IMG/VR virus record: IMGVR_UViG_3300044946_000053
Coordinates: 1-21,232 of that record
DNA: 21,232 bases
Strand: one strand, 5' to 3'
Source: a virus
In this document: positions 1-7,770 of the stretch, in pieces
How the letters are laid out: the number at the start of each line of letters is the position of its first letter
How positions within the stretch are numbered: position 1 is the stretch's first letter
Notes under the pieces: model-generated
Database searches by the model: none
Seen by the model: the letters and a program-made list of their open reading frames with translations, nothing else
Told to the model about the DNA's origin: nothing
Made by a program: the position numbers and the translations under genes

Positions 1-384
1 AAACGCGTTCGTCGCCAGTGTTATCTGATACCCCGTCGCGGAGCCATCGACAAGCCACAGCAGCGTCCCGTTGTCGATCATCGAGACGTTGGTGGTGGAC
101 ACTGCGGTGAGCTGGCCCAGCAACGTCAGCACCCAGTTCTTCGCGATCGCATAGACGTTCTGGCCGATCACGCAGTACCCATTCCCGTTGCTCGCACGGT
201 AGAGGCCGCGAACTGGGGCCACTGGCCCGGCTGTCAGCGCGCGGAGTCCAGGCCGCTGATAGTGCGTCAGCGGGACAGGAGCGTCTTTCTGATTGTGTTC
301 TGGGAAGAGGTTGATACACCGCTGGGCGTTCGAGATAATACTCCTCGCAGAGTACGAACCACCGATGAGCGCCAACCGAGCCAC
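1..384 (-). CDS. P22 gp10-like tail stabilisation protein, N-terminal part (cut by window edge)
   Basis: The frame is open from a GTG at 384 to base 1, giving 128 residues and continuing outside the window. An in-frame TAG lies 15 bases above the GTG, and AAGGA sits about 9 nt before it, which fixes the start. The protein begins MARLALIGGSYSARS and continues with AQRCINLFPE, THYQRPGL, RGLYRASNGNGY and VSMIDNGT. This pattern is what I know from the packaged-DNA stabilisation (P22 gp10-type) family, which plugs the portal-tail channel together with gp4. Its place downstream of a gp4-like gene matches P22 order. The family call rests on recognised motifs plus gene order; no search was run. The C-terminal part is not visible. 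Confidence 0.8.
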   Translation of the reverse strand, partial: MARLALIGGSYSARSIISNAQRCINLFPEHNQKDAPVPLTHYQRPGLRALTAGPVAPVRGLYRASNGNGYCVIGQNVYAIAKNWVLTLLGQLTAVSTTNVSMIDNGTLLWLVDGSATGYQITLATNAF

Positions 385-405
385 TTTCCGCCGTCCTTGC
401 TACTG

Positions 406-852
406 CTACGTGTTAAGTTGCTGCTTCCACTTCCCCGGCGCGAAACACGAGTACACCGCCGACGCCGCATTCGCGAGGGTGACTCCCGTCGCGCTCGCGG
501 TTTGGACGATCGAGTTATGCGGCGCGATCGTATCGCCGAGGCCAGTGTTCGGGTTCAGCGTCTGGCCGAACACCTGAATCGACTGGCCACTATCATTGAT
601 CACCGTGACCTCGAGGCCCGGCAGGCCCAGCGGCAGCATAACCGAGTCCGTCCCGCCCGCGCCTGCGCCAGTCACCTCGTTGAGATACGCCGTCAGCGGT
701 GTCGCCCCGACTTGGCCTCCGCCGGCGAGGGCGGTGATACCGTTGACGGCGGAGATCTGGAGCTTGACCAGGTTCAAGCAGTCCCCACCGTCCACCAGAC
801 GTGAACCTGGGACGAACGACGAGAAGTATTGCAAGATGGAAGAGAAAGACAT
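406..852 (-). CDS. Small virion-like protein between gp4-like and gp10-like genes
   Basis: 148 residues from an ATG at 852 with AAGGA about 8 nt upstream. The N-terminus (MSFSSILQYFSSFVPGSRLV) is followed by a Gly/Ala/Thr-rich beta-type region. The segment SVMLPLGLPGLEVTVINDSG, then IQVFG, NPNTGLGDTIAP and a C-terminal GKWKQ, looks like a short beta-sandwich of a kind I have seen in small phage structural proteins with no assigned role. There is no signal peptide, unlike the neighbouring fibres. It lies 43 nt after the gp4-like gene and 21 nt before the gp10-like gene. A virion or tail-accessory role is inferred from position only. Confidence 0.7.
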   Translation of the reverse strand: MSFSSILQYFSSFVPGSRLVDGGDCLNLVKLQISAVNGITALAGGGQVGATPLTAYLNEVTGAGAGGTDSVMLPLGLPGLEVTVINDSGQSIQVFGQTLNPNTGLGDTIAPHNSIVQTASATGVTLANAASAVYSCFAPGKWKQQLNT

Positions 853-875
853 GAGCGTGGTTCCTTTTCACTCAA

Positions 876-894
876 AACGGCGCGTGCCGCCGTT
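876..894 (-). terminator. Hairpin after the gp4-like gene; weak terminator candidate
   Basis: A perfect 7-bp stem (AACGGCG / CGCCGTT) with a 5-nt loop lies in the 43-nt gap after the gp4-like stop. On the minus strand it is followed by only two more T residues, so any U-tract is short. It could be a weak terminator, an RNA-stability hairpin, or chance. Confidence 0.3.
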
Positions 895-895
895 G

Positions 896-1702
896 CTAAT
901 ACATCGTGTCAGAGAACACATTGTAGAGCCCCCGGCGGAGGATGTCCCTGGGCATCTGCAACCGTGCGATCGCCGTGTTCGCGCCGCGCAGGACATTCAA
1001 CGAGTCCTTTGCCAGGGACACCAGCGGGTCACCCGGGTCCAGCCTCATTCCGTATTTCGACTTGAGGCGGATAGCGAGGTTCAGGTACATCGCGGCGTAG
1101 TACTCATAGGGTAGGTTGATCGGGATGGCCTGGGTAGCGAAGCCGATCGGCAGTTGTTCCAGGATCGAGATGTGCAGCTCGTAGATCGCCGGCTGCGGCA
1201 CCGGCCAGGGATAGATTGTGCCGAGGGGCCAGCTCGGATCGTAGAAGAACCAGCTGGGAAAAGACTGCAACTGCTTGAGCCGGATGAGATTGTAGTCCTC
1301 CATGGACTCGAGCCGCTCGAGCGGGTAGTCGATCTGATTGGGCTGCGACTGTACGATCTGCCGCAAGAACGCGCTCTCGATCCTCGCCGGGCGGACGGAC
1401 CTCGCCTGGTTCGAGCCAAAGGCCGAGTTGAACTGATTGTTAAACGCCGATGGCTGGGTGTTGAGCGCCCCACCGGGGCCGACCGAGTACGACTGCGCGC
1501 CGGTCGAGACGATCGAGAACGAAACTAGGTGATAAATCAACCAGCGCTTCCGCTCCCACTGCTGCAGCATCCATTGCAGTCTCGCCTGGGCATCGCTGAG
1601 ATCATCGCCAGTGGGGGTCTGCCCGACGCCAATTGCACCGCTTTCACGAAGCGCCGCGTTGACGATGTCACCAACTGTCGTATTTGACGGGTCAAGTATC
1701 AT
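896..1702 (-). CDS. P22 gp4-like tail accessory factor (DNA stabilisation, portal adaptor)
   Basis: 268 residues starting ATG at 1702, 4 nt after the upstream TAG stop; no clear Shine-Dalgarno, so translation is probably coupled. Recognisable family signatures are TVGDIVNAALRESGAIGVGQ at residues 9-28, then QWERKRW, SVGPGG, RPARIESAF, SMEDYNLIRLKQL, FFYDPSWPLGTIYPWPVP and LPYEYYAAMYLNLAIRL. These are typical of the P22 tail accessory factor gp4 family, which binds beneath the portal ring and starts tail assembly after DNA packaging. It is longer than P22 gp4 (about 166 aa), as in many distant relatives. Position between the coat region and a gp10-like gene agrees with P22. The function follows from family knowledge; the assignment is strong by motif. 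Confidence 0.88.
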   Translation of the reverse strand: MILDPSNTTVGDIVNAALRESGAIGVGQTPTGDDLSDAQARLQWMLQQWERKRWLIYHLVSFSIVSTGAQSYSVGPGGALNTQPSAFNNQFNSAFGSNQARSVRPARIESAFLRQIVQSQPNQIDYPLERLESMEDYNLIRLKQLQSFPSWFFYDPSWPLGTIYPWPVPQPAIYELHISILEQLPIGFATQAIPINLPYEYYAAMYLNLAIRLKSKYGMRLDPGDPLVSLAKDSLNVLRGANTAIARLQMPRDILRRGLYNVFSDTMY

Positions 1703-1706
1703 TGCG

Positions 1707-3140
1707 CTAGCAGGAATGCACTGCGATTGGTGCTGGGATCACGAACCCTGGCGGACCAGCGACGCGGGCAAGAATAGGATCAACAAATCCACTTGGTAAC
1801 GCCGAGAACGTATACAACGCCCCACTGCATCCAGGGTTGGAGTGGTTTGGGCTTGCGTCGTTCACGTCGCTGCCAGTCGTATCCTCACTTCCCCCTGCTT
1901 TATTGTGGTAATCGTTCGAGGAAATCGTAATCCACGCACTTGGACCGCCAGGCGCCGAAGCATATCCAGTACCCCACTGATGGTTTCCGAAGCTGAAAAT
2001 CGCATACGCGTTCGCGCCGGAGAAGTTCATCAATACGATATTCTTCGAGATGCTATTCGGTGACGCGGTGGGAGTTGTGCAGGTCTGCCCGCCACCCTGA
2101 CCACAGAACCCGGCGCCCAACGCCGGAGTCGTATTACTCGTGCCATTATCAATGACGTTACCAGTCCAGATATTCCCATCCCCTCCATTCATAAACATAG
2201 TGGAACTTTGGGCAATTCTGGCCCCAGGAACCTGGGGCGCGAGGATATTCCCAGTCACAGTTACAAGGGAACTGTCGTTGTCAAGATACACGTCGCGGAA
2301 GCCGTTGCCGCTTGTCTCGGCAAAGCCGATGTCTTGGACAAAGTTGTTCTTGATCGTGAGCGGGTTCGATGTTGCACCTGAATTGGTAGGGAAATTCCCA
2401 TTCATTATAACATAAATGCCACCGCAGTCATCCAGCGTGTTACAAACACCAATGACCACGTTTTGTGACACAACAGCACCGGCGATGGTATCTCCAGTGT
2501 TATAAGCACCAAGCGCAATTCCAGGCCCTTGCCCATTGTGCAGGTAATTGTTGGCAAATGTGCAGTTCGAGCAATCGTCGATATCGATAATGCCAGAGCC
2601 AAGCGCACCGCCAGTGTTCGAGCTGGTGCCAGAGATGTCTGAGTTCTCGACCACGAGATTGGTGTCAAGCGCGACGTTTGGAGTGTTAACGCAAGTGGCA
2701 GCGCACCCGCTAATCGCGATGCCATTCCAAGTCCAGTTCGTAACTCCATTAAACGAAACCGGGACATTACCCCCTCCAGCAATCTTCGCGGTATTCACAC
2801 CGGACGCTGGGTCGTATTGCCAGGTCTCGTTGTTATCGGTGGAGCCGAAGGTCAGTCCACTTGTCAGCGTGTATGTCCCAGATTTCAAACACCCGACTTG
2901 GTTGCCAGAACCCGCCGCGCGAAGCGCTGTTTGCAGCTTCGCTGGGGTGAGGAACGGCGAGGCGCTTGTTCCAGCGTTACTGTCGCTGCCACTCGGCGAG
3001 GCGTAGAAATTGCATGTCAGCCCGCCCTGGCCGCTTCCGGCGGCACCGCCGCCGCAGTAATTCGCAGCGGCGCTCACACCAGTCACTAGCGTTGCCAGCG
3101 TTAGCAAGGCGATGCTCCAGGCCACCAGTGGCTCTCGCAT
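1707..3140 (-). CDS. Exported right-handed beta-helix protein, candidate tailspike or polysaccharide depolymerase
   Basis: About 477 residues. Two ATGs lie at 3146 and 3140; GAGGG touches the first, so the second is the better start, while the first overlaps the upstream stop as ATGA. The N-terminus MREPLVAWSIALLTL...GVSAA is a Sec signal peptide with cleavage near VSA/A. FYASPSGSDSNAGTSASPFLT follows, the classic entry motif of parallel beta-helix polysaccharide lyases. The rest has regular turns rich in Asn and Gly (TIKNNFVQDIG, ENSDISG, NIWTGNVIDNG) as expected of a beta-helix. There are 13 Cys, many paired (DDCSNC). Two sampled 60-base lines (2401, 2461) have about 43-47 % GC, below the roughly 60 % elsewhere, suggesting acquisition. 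A P22 tailspike-like role is inferred; catalytic residues are not identified. Confidence 0.8.
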   Translation of the reverse strand: MREPLVAWSIALLTLATLVTGVSAAANYCGGGAAGSGQGGLTCNFYASPSGSDSNAGTSASPFLTPAKLQTALRAAGSGNQVGCLKSGTYTLTSGLTFGSTDNNETWQYDPASGVNTAKIAGGGNVPVSFNGVTNWTWNGIAISGCAATCVNTPNVALDTNLVVENSDISGTSSNTGGALGSGIIDIDDCSNCTFANNYLHNGQGPGIALGAYNTGDTIAGAVVSQNVVIGVCNTLDDCGGIYVIMNGNFPTNSGATSNPLTIKNNFVQDIGFAETSGNGFRDVYLDNDSSLVTVTGNILAPQVPGARIAQSSTMFMNGGDGNIWTGNVIDNGTSNTTPALGAGFCGQGGGQTCTTPTASPNSISKNIVLMNFSGANAYAIFSFGNHQWGTGYASAPGGPSAWITISSNDYHNKAGGSEDTTGSDVNDASPNHSNPGCSGALYTFSALPSGFVDPILARVAGPPGFVIPAPIAVHSC

Positions 3141-3142
3141 AT

Positions 3143-4147
3143 TCATTCCCTCACAATGCCATAGGACATCAAGATGAACGAGGTTCCGTTCCCTGTGTAA
3201 CTCTCCGTCGTACCAGAATACATGATCGTGTTTTCAAACACTGAGGTGAAGTTGCCGAGAGTTCCAACAACCTCGATCAAACACCAGCCATTCGACAGCG
3301 AGATCGAGAGGTGAGAAGTAAGAGCGTCACCGCCAGTGCTGCCATCCGAGACGAACGCGCAAGTGGACGGGTTGAAAATCCCAACGAGACAGGCTGCAAA
3401 GGTGCTATCGCAGACCCCAACGCTCGCATTTCGCGTCCCACTCCCTTGCTTGACCATCGTCGAGTACGTATACGACGTGTTCGCGGTTTGGGTGTCTGGT
3501 GCTGGTGAATTGTCGATGAAATGGACACCAGTTGAGGTGTCTTCAGTGAGGGTTGCCGCGTTTGTCCCACTGAACGGATCACCGCTAACACTAGTGACCA
3601 ACGTCGCCCCATTCGTCGAAAGTGTGCTCGTAAATCCGGGATACCCCCAGGTCGTCGCGAGGTTCGGAACAGCTAGCGCGAGGCCAGATGGATCAGTGAG
3701 CCCACCGTTGTTTGTCGTGGCAACGGTGCCACTCGCCGCTACCAGCGGCACGCAGGTGAACGTCAGCGCGCCGGTGCCCGCGAACGTGACAGTGGTCGGG
3801 GAGAAGATGCACTCGTTTGTCGTGTCAGCAGGCGTCACGACAGCCGTTGCGGTGCCGCCTGTCGGGGTGACAGTGTAGTTGCTGGAGGCGATACCGACCT
3901 TGCCGCTAGACGGGCCTGTGAGCGTGTACGTCGTCGCCATCGCTGCGGCGCATGGATAGGCTCCGCCAGTCACTAGCGGAAACGCCAGGGCTTCGCCCGC
4001 GCAGGCGCGCTCGACAGCAGGAACAAGGCTCCAGTGTCTAACAGTCCAATTCCCAGCCGAGAAGCGCAGATCCCCGTAAAGTGGGTTGAAGAGTGCGAGC
4101 GCGAGCGCGACGAAGCCCAGCACGAGTTTGATCCCGCGCGAGGTCAC
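3143..4147 (-). CDS. Membrane-anchored or exported fibre protein with Ig-like and carbohydrate-binding-like domains
   Basis: 334 residues from GTG at 4147 (GTGA overlap with the previous stop; GGGA about 6 nt upstream). Residues 6-25 (IKLVLGFVALALALFNPLYG) form a hydrophobic helix: a signal peptide without a clean AXA site, or a membrane anchor. Around residues 70-160 a repeat-like domain (YTLTGPSSGKVG, NYTVTP, SPTTVTFAGTGALTFTCVPL) resembles bacterial Ig-like domains of phage surface proteins. The C-terminal half (ATLTEDTSTGVHFI, YTYSTMVKQGSG, NGWCLIEVVGTL) has the look of a beta-jelly-roll carbohydrate-binding module seen at phage fibre ends. There are eight Cys after the helix. It sits in a coupled trio with the genes on either side. 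Domain names are inferred from pattern. Confidence 0.75.
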   Translation of the reverse strand: MTSRGIKLVLGFVALALALFNPLYGDLRFSAGNWTVRHWSLVPAVERACAGEALAFPLVTGGAYPCAAAMATTYTLTGPSSGKVGIASSNYTVTPTGGTATAVVTPADTTNECIFSPTTVTFAGTGALTFTCVPLVAASGTVATTNNGGLTDPSGLALAVPNLATTWGYPGFTSTLSTNGATLVTSVSGDPFSGTNAATLTEDTSTGVHFIDNSPAPDTQTANTSYTYSTMVKQGSGTRNASVGVCDSTFAACLVGIFNPSTCAFVSDGSTGGDALTSHLSISLSNGWCLIEVVGTLGNFTSVFENTIMYSGTTESYTGNGTSFILMSYGIVRE

Positions 4148-4959
4148 TCGAAGTCCCAGTTATTAGTGGACTGGGTGAAACACATCGTTACTGAGACTCC
4201 ATTCGTCCCGGCGCCGCCGCCGAGGACCTTGCTGGCAGAGCCCTCAATCGTGGTGCCAGCACCAGCCACCAGCGTGATCGAGTTCGCGGCGGCGTTGCGG
4301 TTGTAGTCCTTGATAGTGTAGCACTGGTCGGGGGGAGGTGAGGTGTAGAAGTTCAGCGTAGCTGTGGCCGAGGCCACATTCACGTTGAGACGTTGAGGAT
4401 CTGTCACTAGGACGGTGTATATCCCGGAGACGATCTTGGAAAGAACCTGGGCCGGCCCGGCGTAATAATTCGCGCCAGTGAACGTGTTTGGAGAGGCAAG
4501 GTGCGCGAGCGGAGCGCACGCGAGCGATAGCACGTTCGAGCTTGCAGTGCCAGTACAATCTCCAGTGGCGCTCGTGGCGCCGCTCGCGCCAGTGATCGGG
4601 CCGATAGTCGCGCCGTTGTTTTGGAAGAACAATCCGCTGGACAAGAGCCAGATATTGCCGTTTTGAGGGCTTGCCGGGGCGGTCGAGCTTAGCCCCAGCG
4701 TGAACCCGGCAGCGCCGAGGGTGTTCGGAGCAGTGATCAACGGTCCGAGCATCGTCCCGCCGAACAAGTTCAGCTGGGAGCAGATGATGTTCCGAACGTA
4801 GGCGGGGGTGATCGAGCCGAGGGGCGCGTTGTCGCCGAACTCGGCGAGCATCGTCGCTGAGGGGTAGGTGTTGCAGGAGAACTGGGCATTCGCGCTTCGC
4901 GCCAGCAATGACGACAGCGCAAGCGCGAGCGCCAGTCCAATGGTGAGTCGACGAAGCAT
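4144..4959 (-). CDS. Exported phage fibre-like protein with signal peptide
   Basis: 271 residues. The ATG at 4959 lies 2 nt after the upstream stop, with AAAGG about 10 nt before it. MLRRLTIGLALALALSSLLARSANAQ is a textbook signal peptide with cleavage at ANA/QF. The mature part starts with SCNTYPSATMLAEFGDNAPL, then SQLNLFGGTML, SPQNGNIWLLSSGLFFQNNG and a fibre-type motif SPNTFTG. It ends in YTIKDYNRNAAANSITLVAG and TTIEGS, a C-terminal beta domain common in phage structural proteins. There are six Cys in the mature part. A longer reading from upstream in this frame covers the neighbouring gene and is rejected. Role: probable adhesin or tail-associated protein (inferred). Confidence 0.8.
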   Translation of the reverse strand: MLRRLTIGLALALALSSLLARSANAQFSCNTYPSATMLAEFGDNAPLGSITPAYVRNIICSQLNLFGGTMLGPLITAPNTLGAAGFTLGLSSTAPASPQNGNIWLLSSGLFFQNNGATIGPITGASGATSATGDCTGTASSNVLSLACAPLAHLASPNTFTGANYYAGPAQVLSKIVSGIYTVLVTDPQRLNVNVASATATLNFYTSPPPDQCYTIKDYNRNAAANSITLVAGAGTTIEGSASKVLGGGAGTNGVSVTMCFTQSTNNWDFE

Positions 4960-4961
4960 TG

Positions 4962-5450
4962 TTAGCTGGCCTTTGTGACCTTGGCCCCGGCAGCGGGCTG
5001 CGTCGCCCCGCTCGGTCGCAATGCACCCAGCTGGAGGGCCTGCGCATCCGCCAGCGCGCGTTGCATCTGCGCCAGCTGCGCTTGTAGTTCCTTGATCGTC
5101 TCGTCGGAGGAGACGGCAGGGGCGTCCTTGCCAGCAGCAGCGATGGCCTTCGACGGGTGGTCGTGCCAGCCTGCGCTTCGCGCCTCTCGTTCCTCGGCCT
5201 CGTTGTTGACCGTCCGGTTGATGATCTCGCGCTGCTCGCCGACTGCCTTCGGGCCTAGCGGCGTCACGATAATCTCCGCTGGGACGACAATCTTTTCCTC
5301 GCCGAGTGGGTGGTAGAACATTTTTGGAAACTCGGCCTTCTTGTACTCCGGCGAGATCGCGTTCGCGGGGTTGGACTCGAAATCGCCCCGCGCGTCCATC
5401 GCGTCGTAGATGGTGAAGCGGCGAGAGCGGACACTTCCACGAGTTGCCAT
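4962..5450 (-). CDS. Small phage protein with PKMFYH motif and C-terminal coiled coil
   Basis: 162 residues from the ATG at 5450, which has AGGAG 8 nt upstream. An earlier ATG at 5456 overlaps the previous stop (ATGA) but sits too close to that site. Residues 41-47 read FPKMFYH, followed by VVPAEIIVTPLGP and SAGWHDHP at 92-99. The same layout occurs in the product of 5593-5943. Residues about 118-145 (IKELQAQLAQMQRALADAQAL) are a clear heptad coiled coil, and the tail is Ala/Pro-rich. I have seen this PKM-Y-H arrangement in small uncharacterised proteins of head modules; no function is known to me. No signal peptide. Confidence 0.75.
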   Translation of the reverse strand: MATRGSVRSRRFTIYDAMDARGDFESNPANAISPEYKKAEFPKMFYHPLGEEKIVVPAEIIVTPLGPKAVGEQREIINRTVNNEAEEREARSAGWHDHPSKAIAAAGKDAPAVSSDETIKELQAQLAQMQRALADAQALQLGALRPSGATQPAAGAKVTKAS

Positions 5451-5452
5451 GA

Positions 5453-5593
5453 TCATTTCTCCTTTGGTTTTGCTTTCCGACGAGACTGCGAAAGCGCAAT
5501 GGCAACCGCCTGTTTCTGCGGCTTGCCAGCAGCCACTTCGGTCTTAATATTGGCCGAGATAGCCTTTCGACTGCTGCCGCGTTTGAGCGGCAT
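5453..5593 (-). CDS. 46-aa basic phage protein of the PQKQAVAIAL type
   Basis: The start ATG at 5593 overlaps the stop of the preceding gene as TAATG; there is no separate Shine-Dalgarno, so expression is probably by re-initiation. The product starts MPLKRGSSRKAISANIKTE and ends in a Lys/Arg-rich tail (SRRKAKPKEK). GSS-K-IS-NIK plus PQKQAVAIALS is a pattern I recognise from very small phage proteins with no known role (DUF6496-like; assignment tentative). A longer reading in the same frame from further upstream is out-of-frame shadow of the neighbour. Basic charge suggests nucleic-acid or acidic-protein contact, but this is inference. Confidence 0.75.
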   Translation of the reverse strand: MPLKRGSSRKAISANIKTEVAAGKPQKQAVAIALSQSRRKAKPKEK

Positions 5594-5943
5594 TAGGGCG
5601 CTTCGCGCGGGACGCTGCGCGCTAGCGGCGGTGACGGCGGTGTCTCGGCTACTGGCGCTGACAGCGGCGTCGTCCGCCACCCCGGGCCAGAGGGGACTTC
5701 GTCCTCGCTGTCGACGGTGAAGCCGCTGGGGGCCAGGGCATCGTGGTAGTACATCTTGGGCCACTCTTGTGGCGGCGATGCCTCGAACGCCACCAGCTCG
5801 AACCTGTGACCGAGCTTCGCCAGCTCATCGACCCCGGCGAGGATCGAGTCGAACGCCGCGTTGGCGAGGTACGCGCGTTGGGGGTGCTCGCCATGCACGC
5901 CCGCGAGGTGCGAGCGCAGTTTGTCTCTCTTCTCTTGGTCCAT
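5593..5943 (-). CDS. Small phage protein with PKMYYH motif
   Basis: 116 residues from ATG at 5943, 3 nt after the endonuclease gene; AGGA lies about 9 nt upstream. The N-terminal half (residues 1-55) is helical and charged. WPKMYYH at residues 61-67 is followed by GFTVDSEDEV and GPGW (86-89), then a Pro/Ser-rich tail. The WPKMYYH...GPGW layout parallels the product of 4962-5450, so the two may share a small fold or arise from duplication. The function is unknown to me. The tail overlaps the next gene start, implying coupled translation. Confidence 0.75.
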   Translation of the reverse strand: MDQEKRDKLRSHLAGVHGEHPQRAYLANAAFDSILAGVDELAKLGHRFELVAFEASPPQEWPKMYYHDALAPSGFTVDSEDEVPSGPGWRTTPLSAPVAETPPSPPLARSVPREAP

Positions 5944-5946
5944 GAG

Positions 5947-6534
5947 TTAGAGTCCTATGTCAGAGGGTGATTTGGTTGGCGTTTGCTGACGCTCCTCAAT
6001 CGCCTCGGCTAGTGCCACGATTTCGTCATCAGACGGCACGAGTGCAAACTCACCCCAAGCCGCAATAGCTGCTCGTTTGTACGCGCGAGCAGCGTCGACG
6101 ATACTTGTGTACCGACCGAGGTTCTTGGCAACGCCATCGACAGTAATAACAGCAATCCACTTACCGCGCGATGGTTGCCAGCTGACGCCTTTGAAGCCAG
6201 AGGTGTTAGTTGACCAGAATGCGTTTGCCTGATTTTGACTGTTCGTCGCGAGACGCAAGTTCGTGAATCTGTTATTATCACGGACGCCGTCTTTGTGCTC
6301 GACGAAATCGACCGGGTCCTGACCAGTCATGAAGAACCAGGCTAAGCGACCTGCCCGGTAATCCAAAGTCTCGATCTGGATGTACCGATAGCCGTTCTTG
6401 TAAACTGAACCTGCGAGATCACCAGCTCTCACCTTCGACCTCGTAGGAGGGACCTTCCAGAAGAACTCCCCTGTCTCAGGGTTGTACTCCAGGAGATCTT
6501 TCAGCTTGTCAGTCAGGACCCTCTGAATTTCCAT
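5947..6534 (-). CDS. HNH homing endonuclease with AP2 DNA-binding domain
   Basis: 195 residues from ATG at 6534, with GAGGT 6-7 nt upstream and 12 nt after the coat stop. Residues about 14-60 (LLEYNPETGEFFWK, AGSVYKNGYRYIQI) are the usual N-terminal module. VDFVEHKDG (H80), DNNRFTNLR (N88, N92) and NSQNQAN complete an HNH_3-type nuclease. Residues 111-165 (TSGFKGVSWQ, GKWIAVITVDG, LGRYTSIVDAARAY) form an AP2 domain that would bind DNA. These free-standing enzymes nick cognate phage genomes and spread by homing; they are not structural. The usual AHRLAW segment reads AGRLAW, so one conserved His is missing. Sampled lines (6181, 6241) are about 48-52 % GC, below neighbours, as expected for a mobile gene. 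Confidence 0.9.
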   Translation of the reverse strand: MEIQRVLTDKLKDLLEYNPETGEFFWKVPPTRSKVRAGDLAGSVYKNGYRYIQIETLDYRAGRLAWFFMTGQDPVDFVEHKDGVRDNNRFTNLRLATNSQNQANAFWSTNTSGFKGVSWQPSRGKWIAVITVDGVAKNLGRYTSIVDAARAYKRAAIAAWGEFALVPSDDEIVALAEAIEERQQTPTKSPSDIGL

Positions 6535-6546
6535 CTCGCACCTCGT

Positions 6547-7770
6547 TTAGACTTGATCGGCCACTACACATGCCCATTCTGGACGCAACCACAAAAATCC
6601 ATACAGCACATCGAGCCTCGTGACCATCTGGTCCGTTCCAGGCACGTACGCCGTCAGCATTCTCATCGAGACCCCGTCGAACGACTCGCGGGCGACCTCG
6701 TGCACGCCTCGGGGCATTTCCAGATCAGCCGTTGCCAGCGTGACAGCCTCTGGTGCGTACGCGAAGTTCTTGCGGTAGGTCACGCTGGCCGCCAGGCCAT
6801 TCGCGGGGTTGACCGCCGCGCCATTCGCCGGGCTCACAGTCACGGTCTGGTACTGCACCGCCTGCCCACCTACGCCTGGGATCAGGGCCGGGTAGATCGG
6901 GATGCTCGTCGCGCCAACAGCCACGTTCGCAGTGACCGCGAACTGGCGCAGCTGGCCCGTCGACTGCTTGGTGACCCTGTTGACCTGGAACACGCCAGCG
7001 ATGGTGATGATGTCCCCGACATTGAGCGAGCCGGCGAGTGCGCCGACGGTCAGGTTGAGCCCGGTCTGGTTCGCGCCGGCGACGGTGGCTGAGCCTTGCG
7101 CCAGCGTCCCTGTCGTGTGCGCGATCGCGGTCTGGTCCTTCATCCAGATGAAGCCCAGGGCGTCGTACATCCGGCCAGTAACGTATTGACGGCTGATCTG
7201 GCTCGCCGGGTTCAGCAGGCCGGTGAGCGCCGCAACGACGCGGGCCTCAGTCACCGGACTGTTGACAATCTTGCGATTGGCGATCGGGGACGAGTTCAGG
7301 TCGAGCTGCGCGCCGGAGTTCAGATAGGTGCTGGCGATCGGCGAGAGGATATTGTTGTTGACGTCCTGATTCGCGACGAAATTGCAGATCCCGCCCTCTG
7401 CCCCGCCCATGATCCCGACCGCGACCGCGCCGGCGAGCACGTTGACCATCGGGGCGAGGATTCGCCGGCTGTAGTCGTCGAGGGACAGGGTTCGGTCCAC
7501 CGTCGAGAACGACACATCGACGTGCTGCTGGGTTGCCAGCACCAGGGTCGTCGACTGCTCCGCGGTGTCTTGCACGCTGAGCGCCGGCCCGGTCGTGACG
7601 GTGAAGTCGTTCGGCAGGCGGATGCGAAGGGTCGAGCCGATCTTGGCGCCGCTGACAGCGAACGATTCGTCGTATTGCATGTCCACGTTCATCAGGAAGG
7701 CGTTCGAGTTCTTCCATAGCCTTACTGCTTCGCGCGTGATCATCGAGATGGTAAGAAGACTGTTAGCCAT
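6547..7770 (-). CDS. Major capsid (coat) protein, P22 gp5-like
   Basis: 407 residues from ATG at 7770 with GGAG about 9 nt upstream. It starts MANSLLTISMITREAVRLW, followed by GSTLRIRLPNDF, VDRTLSLDDYSRRIL and NVLAGAVAVGIMGG. Near residues 235-310 GSLNVGDIITIAGVFQVN and YQTVTVSPANGAAV match the insertion domain and following strands of P22-type coat proteins (P22 coat is 430 aa). The end, LDVLYGFLWLRPEWACVVAD, is typical of the family's last strand. It forms the icosahedral shell around the scaffold encoded just upstream. Order scaffold-coat supports the call. The assignment comes from recognised motifs and order. Confidence 0.9.
   Translation of the reverse strand: MANSLLTISMITREAVRLWKNSNAFLMNVDMQYDESFAVSGAKIGSTLRIRLPNDFTVTTGPALSVQDTAEQSTTLVLATQQHVDVSFSTVDRTLSLDDYSRRILAPMVNVLAGAVAVGIMGGAEGGICNFVANQDVNNNILSPIASTYLNSGAQLDLNSSPIANRKIVNSPVTEARVVAALTGLLNPASQISRQYVTGRMYDALGFIWMKDQTAIAHTTGTLAQGSATVAGANQTGLNLTVGALAGSLNVGDIITIAGVFQVNRVTKQSTGQLRQFAVTANVAVGATSIPIYPALIPGVGGQAVQYQTVTVSPANGAAVNPANGLAASVTYRKNFAYAPEAVTLATADLEMPRGVHEVARESFDGVSMRMLTAYVPGTDQMVTRLDVLYGFLWLRPEWACVVADQV

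Noticed and set aside
4244-5047. 267-codon minus-strand frame overlapping the signal-peptide gene
   Set aside because: Arg/His-rich alternative frame of the 4144-4959 gene; the overlapped gene has the signal peptide and fibre motifs.
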